64,000 nt of DNA from Thalassia testudinum (Eukaryota; Streptophyta; Magnoliopsida; Alismatales; Hydrocharitaceae). The notes beneath the pieces are model-generated. The model did no database searches and was not told the DNA's origin. It saw only the letters and a list, made by a program, of their open reading frames with translations. The translations under genes and the position numbers were made by a program. Where the stretch lies: positions 18,970,001 through 19,034,000 of the forward strand of contig JAZHRO010000019.1 of the NCBI GenBank assembly GCA_037157565.1. Reading direction: 5' to 3'. Below, one piece after another: positions 23,638-35,179 of this stretch. Numbering within the stretch: the first letter of the stretch is position 1; every line of letters begins with the position of its first letter.

Positions 23638-23746
23638 CCAGACGTCTGTAAACTATCCCGGACGTCTGGTCAGACGTCTGGATGTGATCCCAGACGTCTT
23701 GACAGACGTCTGGGCCACCTCCCAGACGTCTTAAAAGGCGTCTGGG
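23638..23746. repeat. CCAGACGTCTGG palindrome cluster at the U3 end (5' LTR, Element 1)
   Basis: Seven palindromes or half-palindromes at the outer U3 end, all with intact CG in the core except where the unit is partial. The 3' LTR carries AGACAT in the first unit instead. It lies about 130-240 bp upstream of the TTAAAA promoter candidate. Confidence 0.8.
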
Positions 23747-25189
23747 GCACACGCTCGTTACATAAATACAGGTCCCTAACCATCTTACATCCACATTCAC
23801 TTATTTTCCTCAAAGTTTTAATCACAACTCACCCATCCATTGAAGCATTAATCAAATCTGATGCTTCATAGCATCTTGATCTGATTGAGTGCCTGACTTG
23901 AGAATTTTTTATTGAAATCAAGGTTAATCTGACTTGAATGATTGAATTGAGTCCTACTATGCTCCATTGAGTTGATTGAGATGGGTTTAAGCGAGTGAAA
24001 TGGATTTTAATCATCGAATGCGCTTACACCCAATTTCTCTTTGAGTTACTATTTTCAAAGGGATTTTGAAATGCTTAAGCCAAGGAGAATCATGACATGG
24101 GTTGAGGATCTAGCATTGATTTGAATATGATTTTTGTTGATGAGTTGAGGTTATGAATGAGATTTCAAGGTTAAACCTGAGTTTGAAGGATTTATTTGCA
24201 GTTTGGAATGAGTGATCTGATGTTGAGAAGTTTTATATTCATTTTGAGATTTCTAAGAATTTGATTCTCAGATTTTCAAAGTGCAACACAAATCATGGTT
24301 TTAACGAATGGATCTACTTAGATCTAATTTTTAAAATGGATAAATCAAATAGGACTGAGTTAATATATAACTAGTCCAACATTGAGCTTAGATCAGACTT
24401 ATTTGATCTGATCATATAGCAGCAGCAGCTTCCAACTTCATTTCTGCATAGCTACAACCATTTTTTAAGCTGTTTGATCTTCAAAGATTTTATCTGAGCA
24501 GTAGCTTTGACAACAATTAAGCTATCTAATTTGTTAAGGTAGCATCTGATCTGGAATTAGACAGCAGCTATAGCAACAGCAGTAGCATGTTCCTGAATTA
24601 GGTGGAGTTCTGAGGGATTTGAAGTGGATTTTGTGATTGAAACATAGCTGATATGTGTATAGTTGTAGAATAGTATCAACAAGCATTCATGTACCTTAAA
24701 TGAATTGAAATTCAATTTGAATCGCTTATAAGTTATTTTGAAATCCATTGTCAGCTCGTGTGAAATGCATTAATTATGTAAATTGTGTTCTGACTTGAGA
24801 TTTAAATGAAAATCATGTTTAAAAGCTCATACATCTTCCACGTGTCATGCTAGACATTTTTGAGTGCTTAAATACCTTTTCCAGCACTTAGAACTCTTTT
24901 TGATGACTTAGGTTCTTTGTTGAAAACCCTTTCAAGGCCTCTTATGTGTGAACTTTGTTTATAAATAAAATACATAAAAAAATCACAAAAAAAAGGTGTC
25001 TTGAGTAGGATTGAGTACTTTTCTAAGTGTGTGTCAAGTTTTAAAGTATTTTGAACCCCCGACTTGATGGAATATACTAGCTGATGGTTTAGTCTACTTT
25101 GGAACTTAATAACAGAACCTAACTCAAAAACAACAAAAAGAAATTTCTATCTCTCATCTCACTCTTTCTCTCTCATCTCCTGCCTTTAT

Positions 25190-26050
25190 TCTATATATAA
25201 AAACTATAAAAATCAAAAAAACCTCAAAAATACCTAAGAATACATTGTACACTATGTATATACTTGTATATATAAATTAAACCTAAGCTATATTTAGATA
25301 ATGTACAATATGTAAATAATATCTATAATTAACTTATATATGTATTCTATATACTAAATTAAATGTTTAGAGTAATTTATTGTAGATATAACTTTATTGT
25401 ATAATTATCTATTAATTTATGTTGACTAAATGTATAATAACCTAAGTAATTATACAAACCCATCCATATGTACATAACTATACCTAATACTGTACATACA
25501 TATTTAACTATATAATATGAATTGTATAATACATGTAATTTAATTTAATAAAGTAATTACAATAGGTAACTAAGTTATTATGTTAATTAAGTAATTTATT
25601 AACTTAAAATAAAATAAATTAGTAATTTAAGTTAATACTGGAGTAAGTTATAATGTACACTTGTATAATATTATATTAAGTATTTTCAATCTATTTATAT
25701 TGTATTTATACTCTATTATGGCATTTCTAAATTATTTATGTGAAGAACTAACTTAAACAAGTATCTAAATGTAAATAAATTAAAATAAAGTTTCTAGAAT
25801 ATAATAAAAATGGTTAATAAATAATTTATCATATAAATTAACTTTGTATAAAGTCAATTTAGCAATTAAGTCACTAATTTATACGTTAATTAACAAATTA
25901 AACTTTAATTTATCAGCTATAAATAGTAAACTTTAACCAATTTAAGTATATATCTAATTAATTTATTTCTCTAAATTAACTATACAATTATGTAGCCCTA
26001 TATAAGGGTTCAATAAATATATAATTTATTTTAAATTTATACTAATTTTT
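25190..26050. repeat. AT-rich low-complexity tract
   Basis: About 860 bp made almost entirely of A and T in TATA/TTAA words with few G or C. No open frame or ordered tandem unit is visible. It may be a matrix-attachment-like or simply degenerate region of element X. Confidence 0.7.
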
Positions 26051-26597
26051 TGCCCTCAAATCGAGGGCCAAAGACCTCAAATCAAAATGCTATCCTACGT
26101 GTGCAGCACACATTTGGGCACTCCAAATAGGGCCACATTGTGTGGCAAAAGGTCTCTACATTGGTATAATAGGCTTTTGCGCTGTCAACCCCTCAGTTGT
26201 CAGCATAAAGAGCAAATGAATTCACAAGAGCATAATACTGGTTCCTCGAATTGCATGCCGCATGTGCCTGCGAGCGTGCGTGGGTGTGTGTGCGTGAGCG
26301 TGCGAGTGTGTCAGGCGTTTGGGCCTGTTGTGGACCAAGAAAATGCATAAAATCCACCTAAAATGAACTAAGGTGGCCCATTAGTAGGAGTCTGGTCCCA
26401 CCCATGTGCGTGTTGTCTTTCCTCCAAAAGTGGCTCGCCCACCCATTAAAACACATTTTTGTGCATGTGAATAGTATCTGAGACACATGTGAGAGAGAGT
26501 GGACATCTAGAAAATCCTAAGTGAAGAATGAAGAGAAGAGAGAGAATTTTGAGCTGCAGTAGCTAGGTGTTGGCTGCAATCTATGCCTGTGTGTTCG

Positions 26598-26705
26598 AGT
26601 GTGTGTATATGTATGTATGTACATATGTATATATATATGTATAATACATATAGTATAAGTATATAGCATATGTATATAAGTAGTAAATATGTATCTAAGT
26701 ATAAA
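26598..26705. repeat. TATG/TATA microsatellite-like tract
   Basis: Mixed GTGTGTATATGTATGTATG and TATATATATATG runs, with a GT-rich run just upstream at 26278-26318. Simple-sequence DNA inside element X. Confidence 0.75.
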
Positions 26706-27426
26706 TAGTAGAGTACAAGTATTGTTCGAGCTCCTATATGCACATAAATAACATAAGAGTTTTAGTGACAAATTCATTCGTCATTGTATATCTATTTATT
26801 TGTTAGTATAGATTACTATTTTTACCTTAGGTTATGTACATATGTAACTAAGGCTATATCAACGTATATATATGTTACTGTATATGTAATATATGTTACT
26901 ATAAATATTAGTAGGTTAATATAATTTAGTATAGTAGATATTATTAGCTATATTTGTACTTATACTTAGGTATTACTTATATTAGTTATAAATAACTAAC
27001 ATAGTGTAATACTAACCAGTTTTTGATGCATGTTATCTATGAATATGTTTAAGGCATTATAATACATATTAACTGATTCTTTTCGTTTATAATTGACCTA
27101 TTCATTTATTGATTCATTCATTCATTTTGTAAATAAATTTGACATTTTTTAGAATAAAAGAACATTTTTGGACTTAGAGAGTGATGCATATCAATAATTA
27201 TCTTCCAGTGAATGACCTGGAAACAAACCAGTAAAAATTGTCATTAAACAAAACTGATGCGATATCAATTTACATTTTGTGATAAATATACTACAACAAT
27301 AGCTTAATTAACCCTTCTTATTGCAACCCAGTAATCATCTACGATCATATTTTTGGTGTCATGCTGGAGATAAAAACCTGATAACAATGCTTTATTGTGA
27401 TTGATTACGAATGTCGCAAATCATCA

Positions 27427-28047
27427 ATTACTAACCCCTGATCCATAGGAATAAAATGCACAAAGGAGAAACTATTCTCCAAAAAAATATAATTCAAACG
27501 ATCCTCTTAATATATAAGATCATTCGGGTATGCTTTTGATGTAGAGAATTCCAGTGGAGTCTTCAAGCTTATCTGAGCTTATTCCATCTTCCCCTATGTG
27601 TTCATCGTCTCATCTTCATGTCCACATAGCTATTGTAACAAAAAATGGTAGAACTCTGATCAATTTTTGGTACCCATACAATTAAATCATTTTGAATGTC
27701 TACAATAAGTGAACAAATACCGATAGAGAATTTTGAAACAAGAAATTTAATCTTATGTTTATTAGATATCCCACCGCTAATGGAAGTACCTAATTTTCTT
27801 TTAACTTAACTGTAAATCTAATCTCCTTACAATCTACCATCTTCTTACTATTTCACATATAAATCTAATACTTTCACTCGCTTCAATCGAACTACATACG
27901 AGGCACTCTCGTAGAGGTTAAATCACCTAACCAGCAACTCCTATCCCTGTGCTCCATCCAACACTTGTTCCTCACCCACAGACCATTGAAAGGGTTACAA
28001 ATTGATCTGTGAATAACAATACATCAATCAGTTAAACTCAACTTTCT
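27427..28047 (+). repeat. 4.4-kb monomer copy B, final segment
   Basis: From the CCCCTGATCC...GGAGAAACTATTCTCC hairpin block (compare 3627 and 36175) to the end of copy B. It joins copy C directly at about 28048 with no gap, which shows the monomers abut head to tail. The first few bases may include the target duplication of element X. Confidence 0.85.
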
Positions 28048-30835
28048 TCTTTTACGTCCCCTAATGCAAAGTACCTTCCGGAAGTGAACCAATCGTCTAT
28101 TGCCAACCTTAGCTTCTCTCTCCATGGCTTGTTTAGGGAAGAGATATCTTTAACTCAATGACCTAGGTGACGCTCTTTAACAACTCCCTCATCACTATAA
28201 GCCCAACATCCATGTGAAATATTGATGGAAGAATGATTTAATTAAAATCAAGCTTGCTAAGATAATCAAAACTATAAATACAACCTATCAATCTCATTAT
28301 GACATGACATGATTTAGAAGTTCTTCCACCTAATGGAGATGCAAATTTTCTCAACTGTCAATTTTCTCTAACGGATGGGAATGGTGTTTCAAAAAATTAC
28401 TGCCTTGGTAGTGTTCAACATGTGTGCACAGTTAGCCTTCACCCTCCAACAATCTTTCTAGACCAATATTCCCACCACTATTCTCCTAAGCACATATTTT
28501 CTATAGGGCTCACATAAGTACCTTGCATCCTTCAAGACCACCATTTTCCTAGTTTTCTAGAGCAAATTGACACCACATTTGGCACTATTTCGAGGAACGA
28601 TTTCAACCTTGTTGGTAGGCCTACTTATGGTAGGGATTCAATATGAAGGGTGATGAGAACCTAGATATGGTAGGGTTTCAATATGAAGAGACACAAGAGT
28701 TGAGAGATTAAGGTGAGAAAAATAAGGAGTCCTAGCCAAATCTACCTCGACCCGATTACAACACTTCTTAACATATGTTTTCTAATTATATCCTAATATG
28801 TTGTTCAATCAAAAATTTGTTTATGACATTGATAAGTAAATTTTTTTTTCAAATCTTTAGATCAAGAATGTGTTACAGTAAAGTGCATTATATTCCTTTT
28901 TTTAAGAATATTATTGTTTATTATGCTTGTACTATTCAGAAGATATCTTGATGCCCAACATAAAAAAATCAAAACCAGCTATACATGAATGTAACTTCTT
29001 GATAATTGACTAAATAATGCTTCATTTTTCCTGATATATATGTATAATCTGATCTTATTTCTTACTGATTGCCATTTCGTAGAACATAGCAGACAAAAGA
29101 GTACGTAGGATTGAGAGATATCATATCTCGATACAAATCTTTCATTTAAAATAAATGGTTTTATAAACATGTCAGACTTTGTCCATCATTGCTTTGTGTC
29201 AGAATTTATGTCGAGCCACTATATAATCTCATTTTCCCACCCCAAAAACACATCCACCAAAAATTTGTGGAGGTTTCTTGTTTTTCCTAAAAGGTGCGTG
29301 CATCCTAATCCTTGCCTCAGATTGATAAGCCATGGACATATATGCTATCATTAGGAATGAGAGAACTAGCAAACTTGAGAGCCATCTTGGAATTGCGATG
29401 TTTTGAGTATAATTACTAATATAGTCCTTTGGTGCCAATGACTTTGAAATGTATGTCGACATTTCTTGTCTTTATAATAAATACTCGTAATCCTTACAAT
29501 GGTATGTTACTAATGAAAACTTAAAAAATTATTACCTATCTATTGTCATACTGTAGTTGTTACATGCCATTACTCGTTTGAAACAATCCTATTGCTTGCT
29601 TTTATTATGATCAACTACTTTGCAAGAAAACAGTAAGCATCTTATCATTACGGTTACCTATTTGCTTCTATTTCAAATAAGAAAATATTTACTAAGGTTA
29701 TTAAACTTCCTCTACGTTATGACAGTTTCTATACAATAAATGTTACTTGTATAAAATTATGATTGTAGCAAACTATGTGATCACGCTATTGACTTTCCCA
29801 ACTACTAATCCCGGATATCGTTATTCAGATAGCCTTGCAAAAATAATGAAAATGACAAAAGCTAATGCACATTTGATCATGGATTAGTGAGGATGCATGT
29901 GCGAAAGATAGAAACTCCTTGGAATGTTATCTCATATTACCTCTCTATAAATTTTGCATCATCATTTTAGTTGCTCGTTAACATGAGACCCCACATTTCT
30001 TATGAAATTGGCCTCAAAATCGAAATTCACATTTCAATACAAATAACTTAGGTAATCAACTAGGGAGTGCCTATTGCAAGTAATTTACTATAAAACAAAG
30101 TAAAGAACTAGGAGGCCTTAAAGGTTGTTTTCCATTGCTTCTAACCACTACCAATACGAAGTCACTCTGACCAAATATAATTGGTTAATCGCGATATAAC
30201 ATCTAATTTACAAGCATATTTTTTATTACATTATGAACGGATATATATTAATGTGAACAATGTTTGTTGTAAAGTTAATTTGAAATAATAATTGAACATA
30301 GAGAAATTAATGGTTAAATTCTATTCTCTAAATTTTCGAGAAAGAGAGAAGTCCTTTTTATTTTCGAATCGGTAATAACGTGACACATAAAATTTATCTA
30401 TTTTATATCAACCACTGTATTGAATCTTAAGGGAAAATTTTCGCCATTAATGCTAACAAATGCACTAGTTCCACCCAATAGGTGAACTAGCACAATTTGA
30501 AACAAGTTGAATAAGAAACATGTGGTATGGTATGAAGATGACAATGCAAACCTGAAATAATAATAACACTTAAAGAGTTCTAGGTTGTTGCCTCAGCTAA
30601 GTAATACGTAGTGCACAATTGGCCATGACATACATTTAAGAGTCATTGTCCAAACAATTGAACCATAAAATGAAGATTAAAATACTACCTAAGCTCAATA
30701 AGAGTTTAGAAATGTGTACAACTCAAAATTAATTTGTAAATAAACAAATTCAGTCCATAGTAATGCAACTACAATCAAACATAATGCTCCCGAAGCAAAG
30801 AGATATGAAGCACGTACATACAACTAGTTGCTTGT
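28048..30835 (+). repeat. 4.4-kb monomer copy C, segment 1
   Basis: Monomer start through the GGCCATGACATAC block to CAACTAGTTGCTTGT, where the compound LTR inserted. From about 29560 to 29910 it is almost identical to copy E (58428-58780) and clearly less like copy D, although D lies between them. Short ORFs on either strand are not convincing genes. Confidence 0.85.
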
Positions 30836-31023
30836 TGTAAAGACCCATTATGATTTGAGCCTTTTAAGATGTCTGGATTGGTAGTCAGACATCTGGACCC
30901 CTTCCCAGATGTCTGGAAATTGAAAGACATGTACACACATTTGCTTTCTGCATGCAGGCAGCACGTAGCCCGTCTCTCTCTCCTCTCTTCTTTTCCCCCC
31001 TAGTCGAACCCTAACCCCTTGCC

Positions 31024-31030
31024 TATATAA
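31024..31030 (+). promoter_or_regulatory. TATA box in plus-oriented LTR
   Basis: TATATAA in the context GCCTATATAAGAAGCC, 188 bp from the LTR start and followed by CT-rich leader sequence. It is at the same distance as the TATA box in the 38453 LTR, supporting plus-strand transcription. Confidence 0.65.
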
Positions 31031-33165
31031 GAAGCCCCCTCCCTCTCCTCTCCACTCCACTCCACCACCACCACCATCCTACTTACTCCATTGCCATGAG
31101 TGAGGCACTCTAGAGAGAGGGAGTGAGAGCGAGGAGGAGAGGGAGTGAAGAGAAGGAGAAGGTTAAGCTCGTGAGCTTCGGGGGGCTCGGCGAAGTGTTG
31201 CACGGTCGCCGCGACGCATGCGGGAGGAGGAGAGCGTCGAGGTGTCACCCCCAACTTCCTACAGTGGTCGGAGCTGTAGTAGAGCAGGAGGAGCAGCAGC
31301 GGAGCACTGCGAGAGAAGCGGGAGCGCGGTCTGATACTAGAATTTTTCCAGTATCAGACGTCCAGGGTGCCTTTTGAACGACGGCCTGGACGTCTGGCGA
31401 CGACACCGGACATCTGAAAGCGGGTATTCGTGCTGGTACATCTTCCTCGCGGTTACGGCCATGCAGGCCGCACCGTATAGGCGATCTGCTTCGCTAAAAC
31501 TGGTGCGCTGCTCTGTCATGTGCAGGAGCAGCATTCGGAAGGCCCGCAGCTTTTCGGATGTTTAGACAGCTTACTAGATGACCAGAGGACTGGTCGAATG
31601 TCTGGAATTGGGTCCAGATGATTGCGGAGGAGTCCTGGACGTCTGAAGTCATCACAGGAGCCTGAGGTGAGACTCTGTTGACATTTAAGACGTCTGGACT
31701 TTATCCTGGATGTCTGATTTGGGCTAGCAAACTTGTTTTTGACCCGTTTAAGGTTCGATCGGGATCTATTTTACACAAATGAAGTATTTGTGTTTTCCTT
31801 GTGAGTTCCTCTACATATTAGAAACCTTTACATACTGTTATGAAAATTCCGTTGTGATGTGTTCCTTGGTATAGGACTTTGCCCTGTTGCATGCCTGGGG
31901 CTTGTAGAGGCATGTGGGCCTGCAGTTTGAGCCCCCAGTATTTCCAGATTGTCTAGTAGAGTGGTTTCCCCCTGTTCTATTTTTAAAACATGAATGCAGT
32001 CATGAAAATTAGATAACTAGAAACATAGGATGTGGCATGAATCCTAAGACGAGAAATAGTTCCACTGTTGTGTGCGTGATTGAGATTGTATTCATAAATG
32101 AACGAACTAAATTGTTAGCAACTGCCTGTTAAAATATGAAATGCCTGTGATAACTAAATAGTTACTATGATATCGCTTGTGCATGTGTTAAATTGTGGAA
32201 ATACGAGCTGCATGTATATAATACGAGAATGGAATTGTGAATGATGATACCTGGTATGGAATAATGTGGTGAATATGAGCATGAACCCTATGGGGAGTTA
32301 GGAGTAGAGCTCCTGTTGATGGATGGAAAGGCTTGGAAATGTGGATGGGAAGTGTGCTGGCCCTTGAGTATGTAGTACCAAGGAGAGTGACTGTCCCCTT
32401 TTTAGTGTAGAGCGAAGCTAGCCGCCCTTTGGTTGGGACCTGGGGTTAAGATTGGCCACTCAACACCGACTTCTGTTGGCCCTCGCGTACACAGTACCAG
32501 GGAGAGCTACTATGTAGGGAGGGAGCTAGCCACCCCACAGGGCCCGGGGTTCAACTAGCCACCCTACACCGACTTGTTAGGCCCACTGGGCAAACTGGGG
32601 TAGTCAGACGAGGGTGCGCGGACTGTGGAGGGGCGAGACCCCTATTTGGTTCTGAGGGGTTAGACCCCTATTTCTGAGAGGGCTAAGCCCTATACTGTTC
32701 CGTGCTGTACTTTGGGCGTACCTGCTAGTGGAAACGACTGATCGCGTGCTAGTGTGGGGTAGCTACTCGTACGCTTATCGCGTGTGCCGTAGTCACCTCT
32801 ACGTCTGTCTGTGACCTTGGGGTGGTTGACCGGGTGTAGGACTACCATGGGGGACTCTCTCGGCAAGGAGAGCACCACGTGCACCTTCTACACTTCGGAA
32901 AAGACTACAATCAAGATCGCTCCCACGAGGAACATGCGAGATCAAGAAAGAAATCTGAAAGTAAACCAATGGGGTGAAAATGAATTACTTGTAAAATAAA
33001 ATAATTGGAAAAGATAAATTTACCTGCTAGCTTTTACTGCTTTAGATAGTTTGTTTACCACTCTACTCAGCGTTCGCTGACTCCATTTTCTCATAACCCT
33101 TTATAGGTCGAGGAGTTGAGCAGCCCAAGTTACCGGCTGCAGAGGGTGCTGGACCCTGCCGAGCC

Positions 33166-35122
33166 TGGGTCCCTAGGGTGGCTAGCTCTGCTCTGCACTA
33201 GGAGGTAACTTGTGCTTCCCTTGGTACTACGTACCCAAGAGACAACACACTTTCCCATTCACTTTTCCAGTTCCATTCCATTTATTTTTAAGAGTTCTAC
33301 TTCTAATTCCCCATAGGGTTCATGCTCATGTTTCTCAGGCCAAGCCATACTAGGTTTCATCATTTCAGGCTTATTCGCATATAGTACGCATTTCCAACAT
33401 TCAAACTTCTTTTCCTTTCCAATTTATATACAAGCAGCTCGTATTTAATTTCAACCAACAGAAATTACATGTAACAGTTACTAGCAACAGTACTCTACAT
33501 TTCACAGGCAGCTGTTATCTAATTGCAGGCAATTATCATTATTCTATCTACTTATCCAAGACTGCAATTCAGGCATTCAAGACATTCGTTTCAGTGTTTC
33601 TGTTCCTAGGATTAATGGCACACCCTAGGATCTATCATTCAATCTAGTTTTCAGGTCCTAGGATTCATGCCATACCTTAGGATCTATCATTCAATCTAGT
33701 GTCCAGGTCCTAGGATTCATGCCATACCCTAGGATCTATCATTCAATCTAGTTTTCAGGTCATAGGATTCATGCCATACCCTAGGATCTATCATTCAATC
33801 TAGTTTCCAGGTCCTAGGATTCATGCCATACCCTAGGATCTATCATTCAATCTAGTTTTCAGGTCCTAGGATTCATGCTATACCCTAGGATTTATCATTT
33901 ATTTCAGATATGCATTAATGTTTGTAACTAACTAAGGGAAGCCACTCTACCTGCAAAATCGGGAGTAATGGGGGCATGATCGGCAGGTCCATGTGCCTCC
34001 ACAACCCCTAAAGCCGCAACAGAATGAGGTCCTAACATAAGGATCAATCACAAGGAGCCACTCAGAACAAGATAAAAGTATTTCAAACAAGTAGAAAAAC
34101 TAATTCTGAGAAGAATAGAACCTTAAACGTGGAAATCGGACCTCGAACGGACCCTAAACGGGTCAAAAATGACAACTCTGACCCAAATCAGACGTCTGGA
34201 ACACCTTCCAGACATCTTAAAAAGTGGTCCAGGTCATACCTCACTCTGCGCTGCTCCTCAGATGTCCAGGGATCTTGCTGAACCATCTGGACCCAGTTCC
34301 AAACGTCCAACCACCTCTCTGGAGGTCTGGAGACACTCTCCGCCGTCTGGTGCCTTGCCTAGACGTCTGAACTACGTGGGAGGGCATGTCCCCGCACCTT
34401 CCCGAAACGAAGCCTGCACGTGCGACAAAAACTTCCTCAACACGACACGTCTCAGAACCTCAGCGGAATGGCCTGCATGGCCGCATCCGCAAAAGGAGGT
34501 ACAGGAGGAATTATGTACCTCTCAGTCGTCTGGAGCTCCCTCCAGACGTCGACCGAGTTGTCTAGATGTAGGTCCAGACGTCTGATTCTGGGAAAAATTC
34601 CCAGAATCAGAACCTCCTCATCTTCTTCCCGCTGCGTGCGACCTCGTTGCGCAGCCGCTCGTCCGCTGCTCTACTGCAGCAGCGTCGGGGAAACCTCCCC
34701 GGCACACACTCTGCCTTGCACACGATGGCAGGCCTCGAGCTGCTCCGGTGAGTGCTCTCTCCCTCACGGCACGCATACTCTTTTCTCTTCCCTCTCGTTG
34801 CACTTCTCTCTGCCGTTGCACTCGCCTGCAGCTGCTGCTCGCTCTCACCCTCGCTGAAGGACCACGGGGGATGGAGGGATGTGGGGTGGCGAACGAGGGA
34901 GAGGGAAGGGGTATTTGTAGGTGTGGGGGGGGAAAAGCGTCTGCAGCTCTGCGAGGAAAGAAGGAAGAGAAGAGGGCAGCGAGGCTCAGTCTGCACGCAG
35001 CACGCGCGCAGACTCGCGATCGTACGCACGCAAAAATTTATTTCCAGACGTCTGGGAAGGCGTCCAGACATCTGGACCAACTCCCAGACATCTTAAAGTG
35101 TTTTGATGTCATGGTCTTAACA
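33166..35122 (-). mobile_element. Inner minus-oriented LTR fragment
   Basis: 1.96 kb matching the last two thirds of a subfamily B LTR, from GGGTCCCTAGGGTGGC (compare 14372) to the TTAACA terminus. Its first ~1 kb is missing, so it is not a simple insertion; the start coincides with a break in the outer LTR. It has the six-unit minisatellite and palindromes at both ends of its GC-rich core. Confidence 0.8.
33605..33912 (-). repeat. 52-bp minisatellite in LTR, six units
   Basis: Units start at 33605, 33657, 33709, 33761, 33813 and 33865, exactly 52 bp apart (CCTAGGATTCATGCC then CCTAGGATCTATCATTC). This is the longest array of this unit in the window. Confidence 0.92.
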
Positions 35123-35179
35123 CTAGTCGAGTCGAGCCAGTCTCGGATCTTGTAGGGATTCGAGAGCCGAGTCGTAACA

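Larger units (their letters stand above)
13341..23762 (-). mobile_element. Element 1: complete Ty3/gypsy chromovirus (Tekay/Del-like)
   Basis: A 10.4-kb element on the minus strand: 5' LTR 21067-23762, primer site 21052-21063, one gag-pol frame 16124-20887, 3' LTR 13341-16037. LTR ends are TGTAACG...CGTTACA. Flanks TATAT (13336-13340) and TAAAT (23763-23767) match at 4 of 5 bases, a probable mutated target duplication. By eye the two LTRs differ at roughly 45-50 of 2.7 kb (about 1.8%), a fairly recent insertion. It lies inside element X. All domains and catalytic residues needed for transposition are present, so it may be autonomous. Confidence 0.95.
21067..23762 (-). mobile_element. 5' LTR of Element 1
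   Basis: 2696 bp with ends TGTAACG/CGTTACA, beside the primer site. It would drive the gag-pol transcript. It holds a U3 palindrome cluster (23638-23746), a weak TATA-like TTAAAA about 250 bp in, a GC-rich leader start, a second palindrome cluster (about 22847-23190), the minisatellite and three small hairpins (21844-21909). Open frames of up to 232 codons inside are on both strands and look like GC-rich noise. Confidence 0.95.
23763..27426 (+). mobile_element. Element X, right part (unidentified)
   Basis: Continues element X beyond Element 1 and ends TCATCA, the inverse of its TGATGA start; monomer copy B resumes after about 27430. 23763-25180 is a mixed, T-rich unique-looking sequence with several TTGATCTGATTGAG-like words. 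25180-26050 is extremely AT-rich. 26050-26500 has a GCCCTC/GAGGGC inverted repeat at 26052-26068 and a GT-rich run. 26590-27020 is again AT-rich. The longest open frame (26087-26350) has no recognisable product and includes low-complexity GT sequence. No gene is supported. Confidence 0.4.
30836..35179 (+). mobile_element. Compound LTR insertion, subfamily B, with an inverted truncated LTR inside
   Basis: A plus-oriented LTR starts TGTAAAGACCC at 30836 and ends ...GAGTCGTAACA at 35179. Flanks CTTGT and CTTGC match at 4 of 5 bases, and uninterrupted monomers read CTTGC here. Between about 33166 and 35122 the sequence switches to a minus-oriented LTR lacking its first ~1 kb, ending ...TCTTAACA; the last 57 bp of the outer LTR follow. 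The outer LTR has also lost about 0.25 kb at the switch. The two opposed pieces form a large imperfect inverted repeat. No coding sequence. Confidence 0.8.

Noticed and set aside
22837..23800. Frames of 132 to 232 codons in the LTRs (also 15060-15823, 48483-49275, 56209-57209, 63018-63870)
   Set aside because: They lie inside LTRs in the GC-rich core, occur in several frames and both strands at once, and are Arg/Ala/Ser-rich without domains. The QTS/RRL-type peptides come from reading the DNA palindrome.
26087..26350. 87-codon frame in element X
   Set aside because: Unknown protein with a low-complexity GT-derived tail (VRGCVCVSVRV), no conservation to compare; treated as non-coding.
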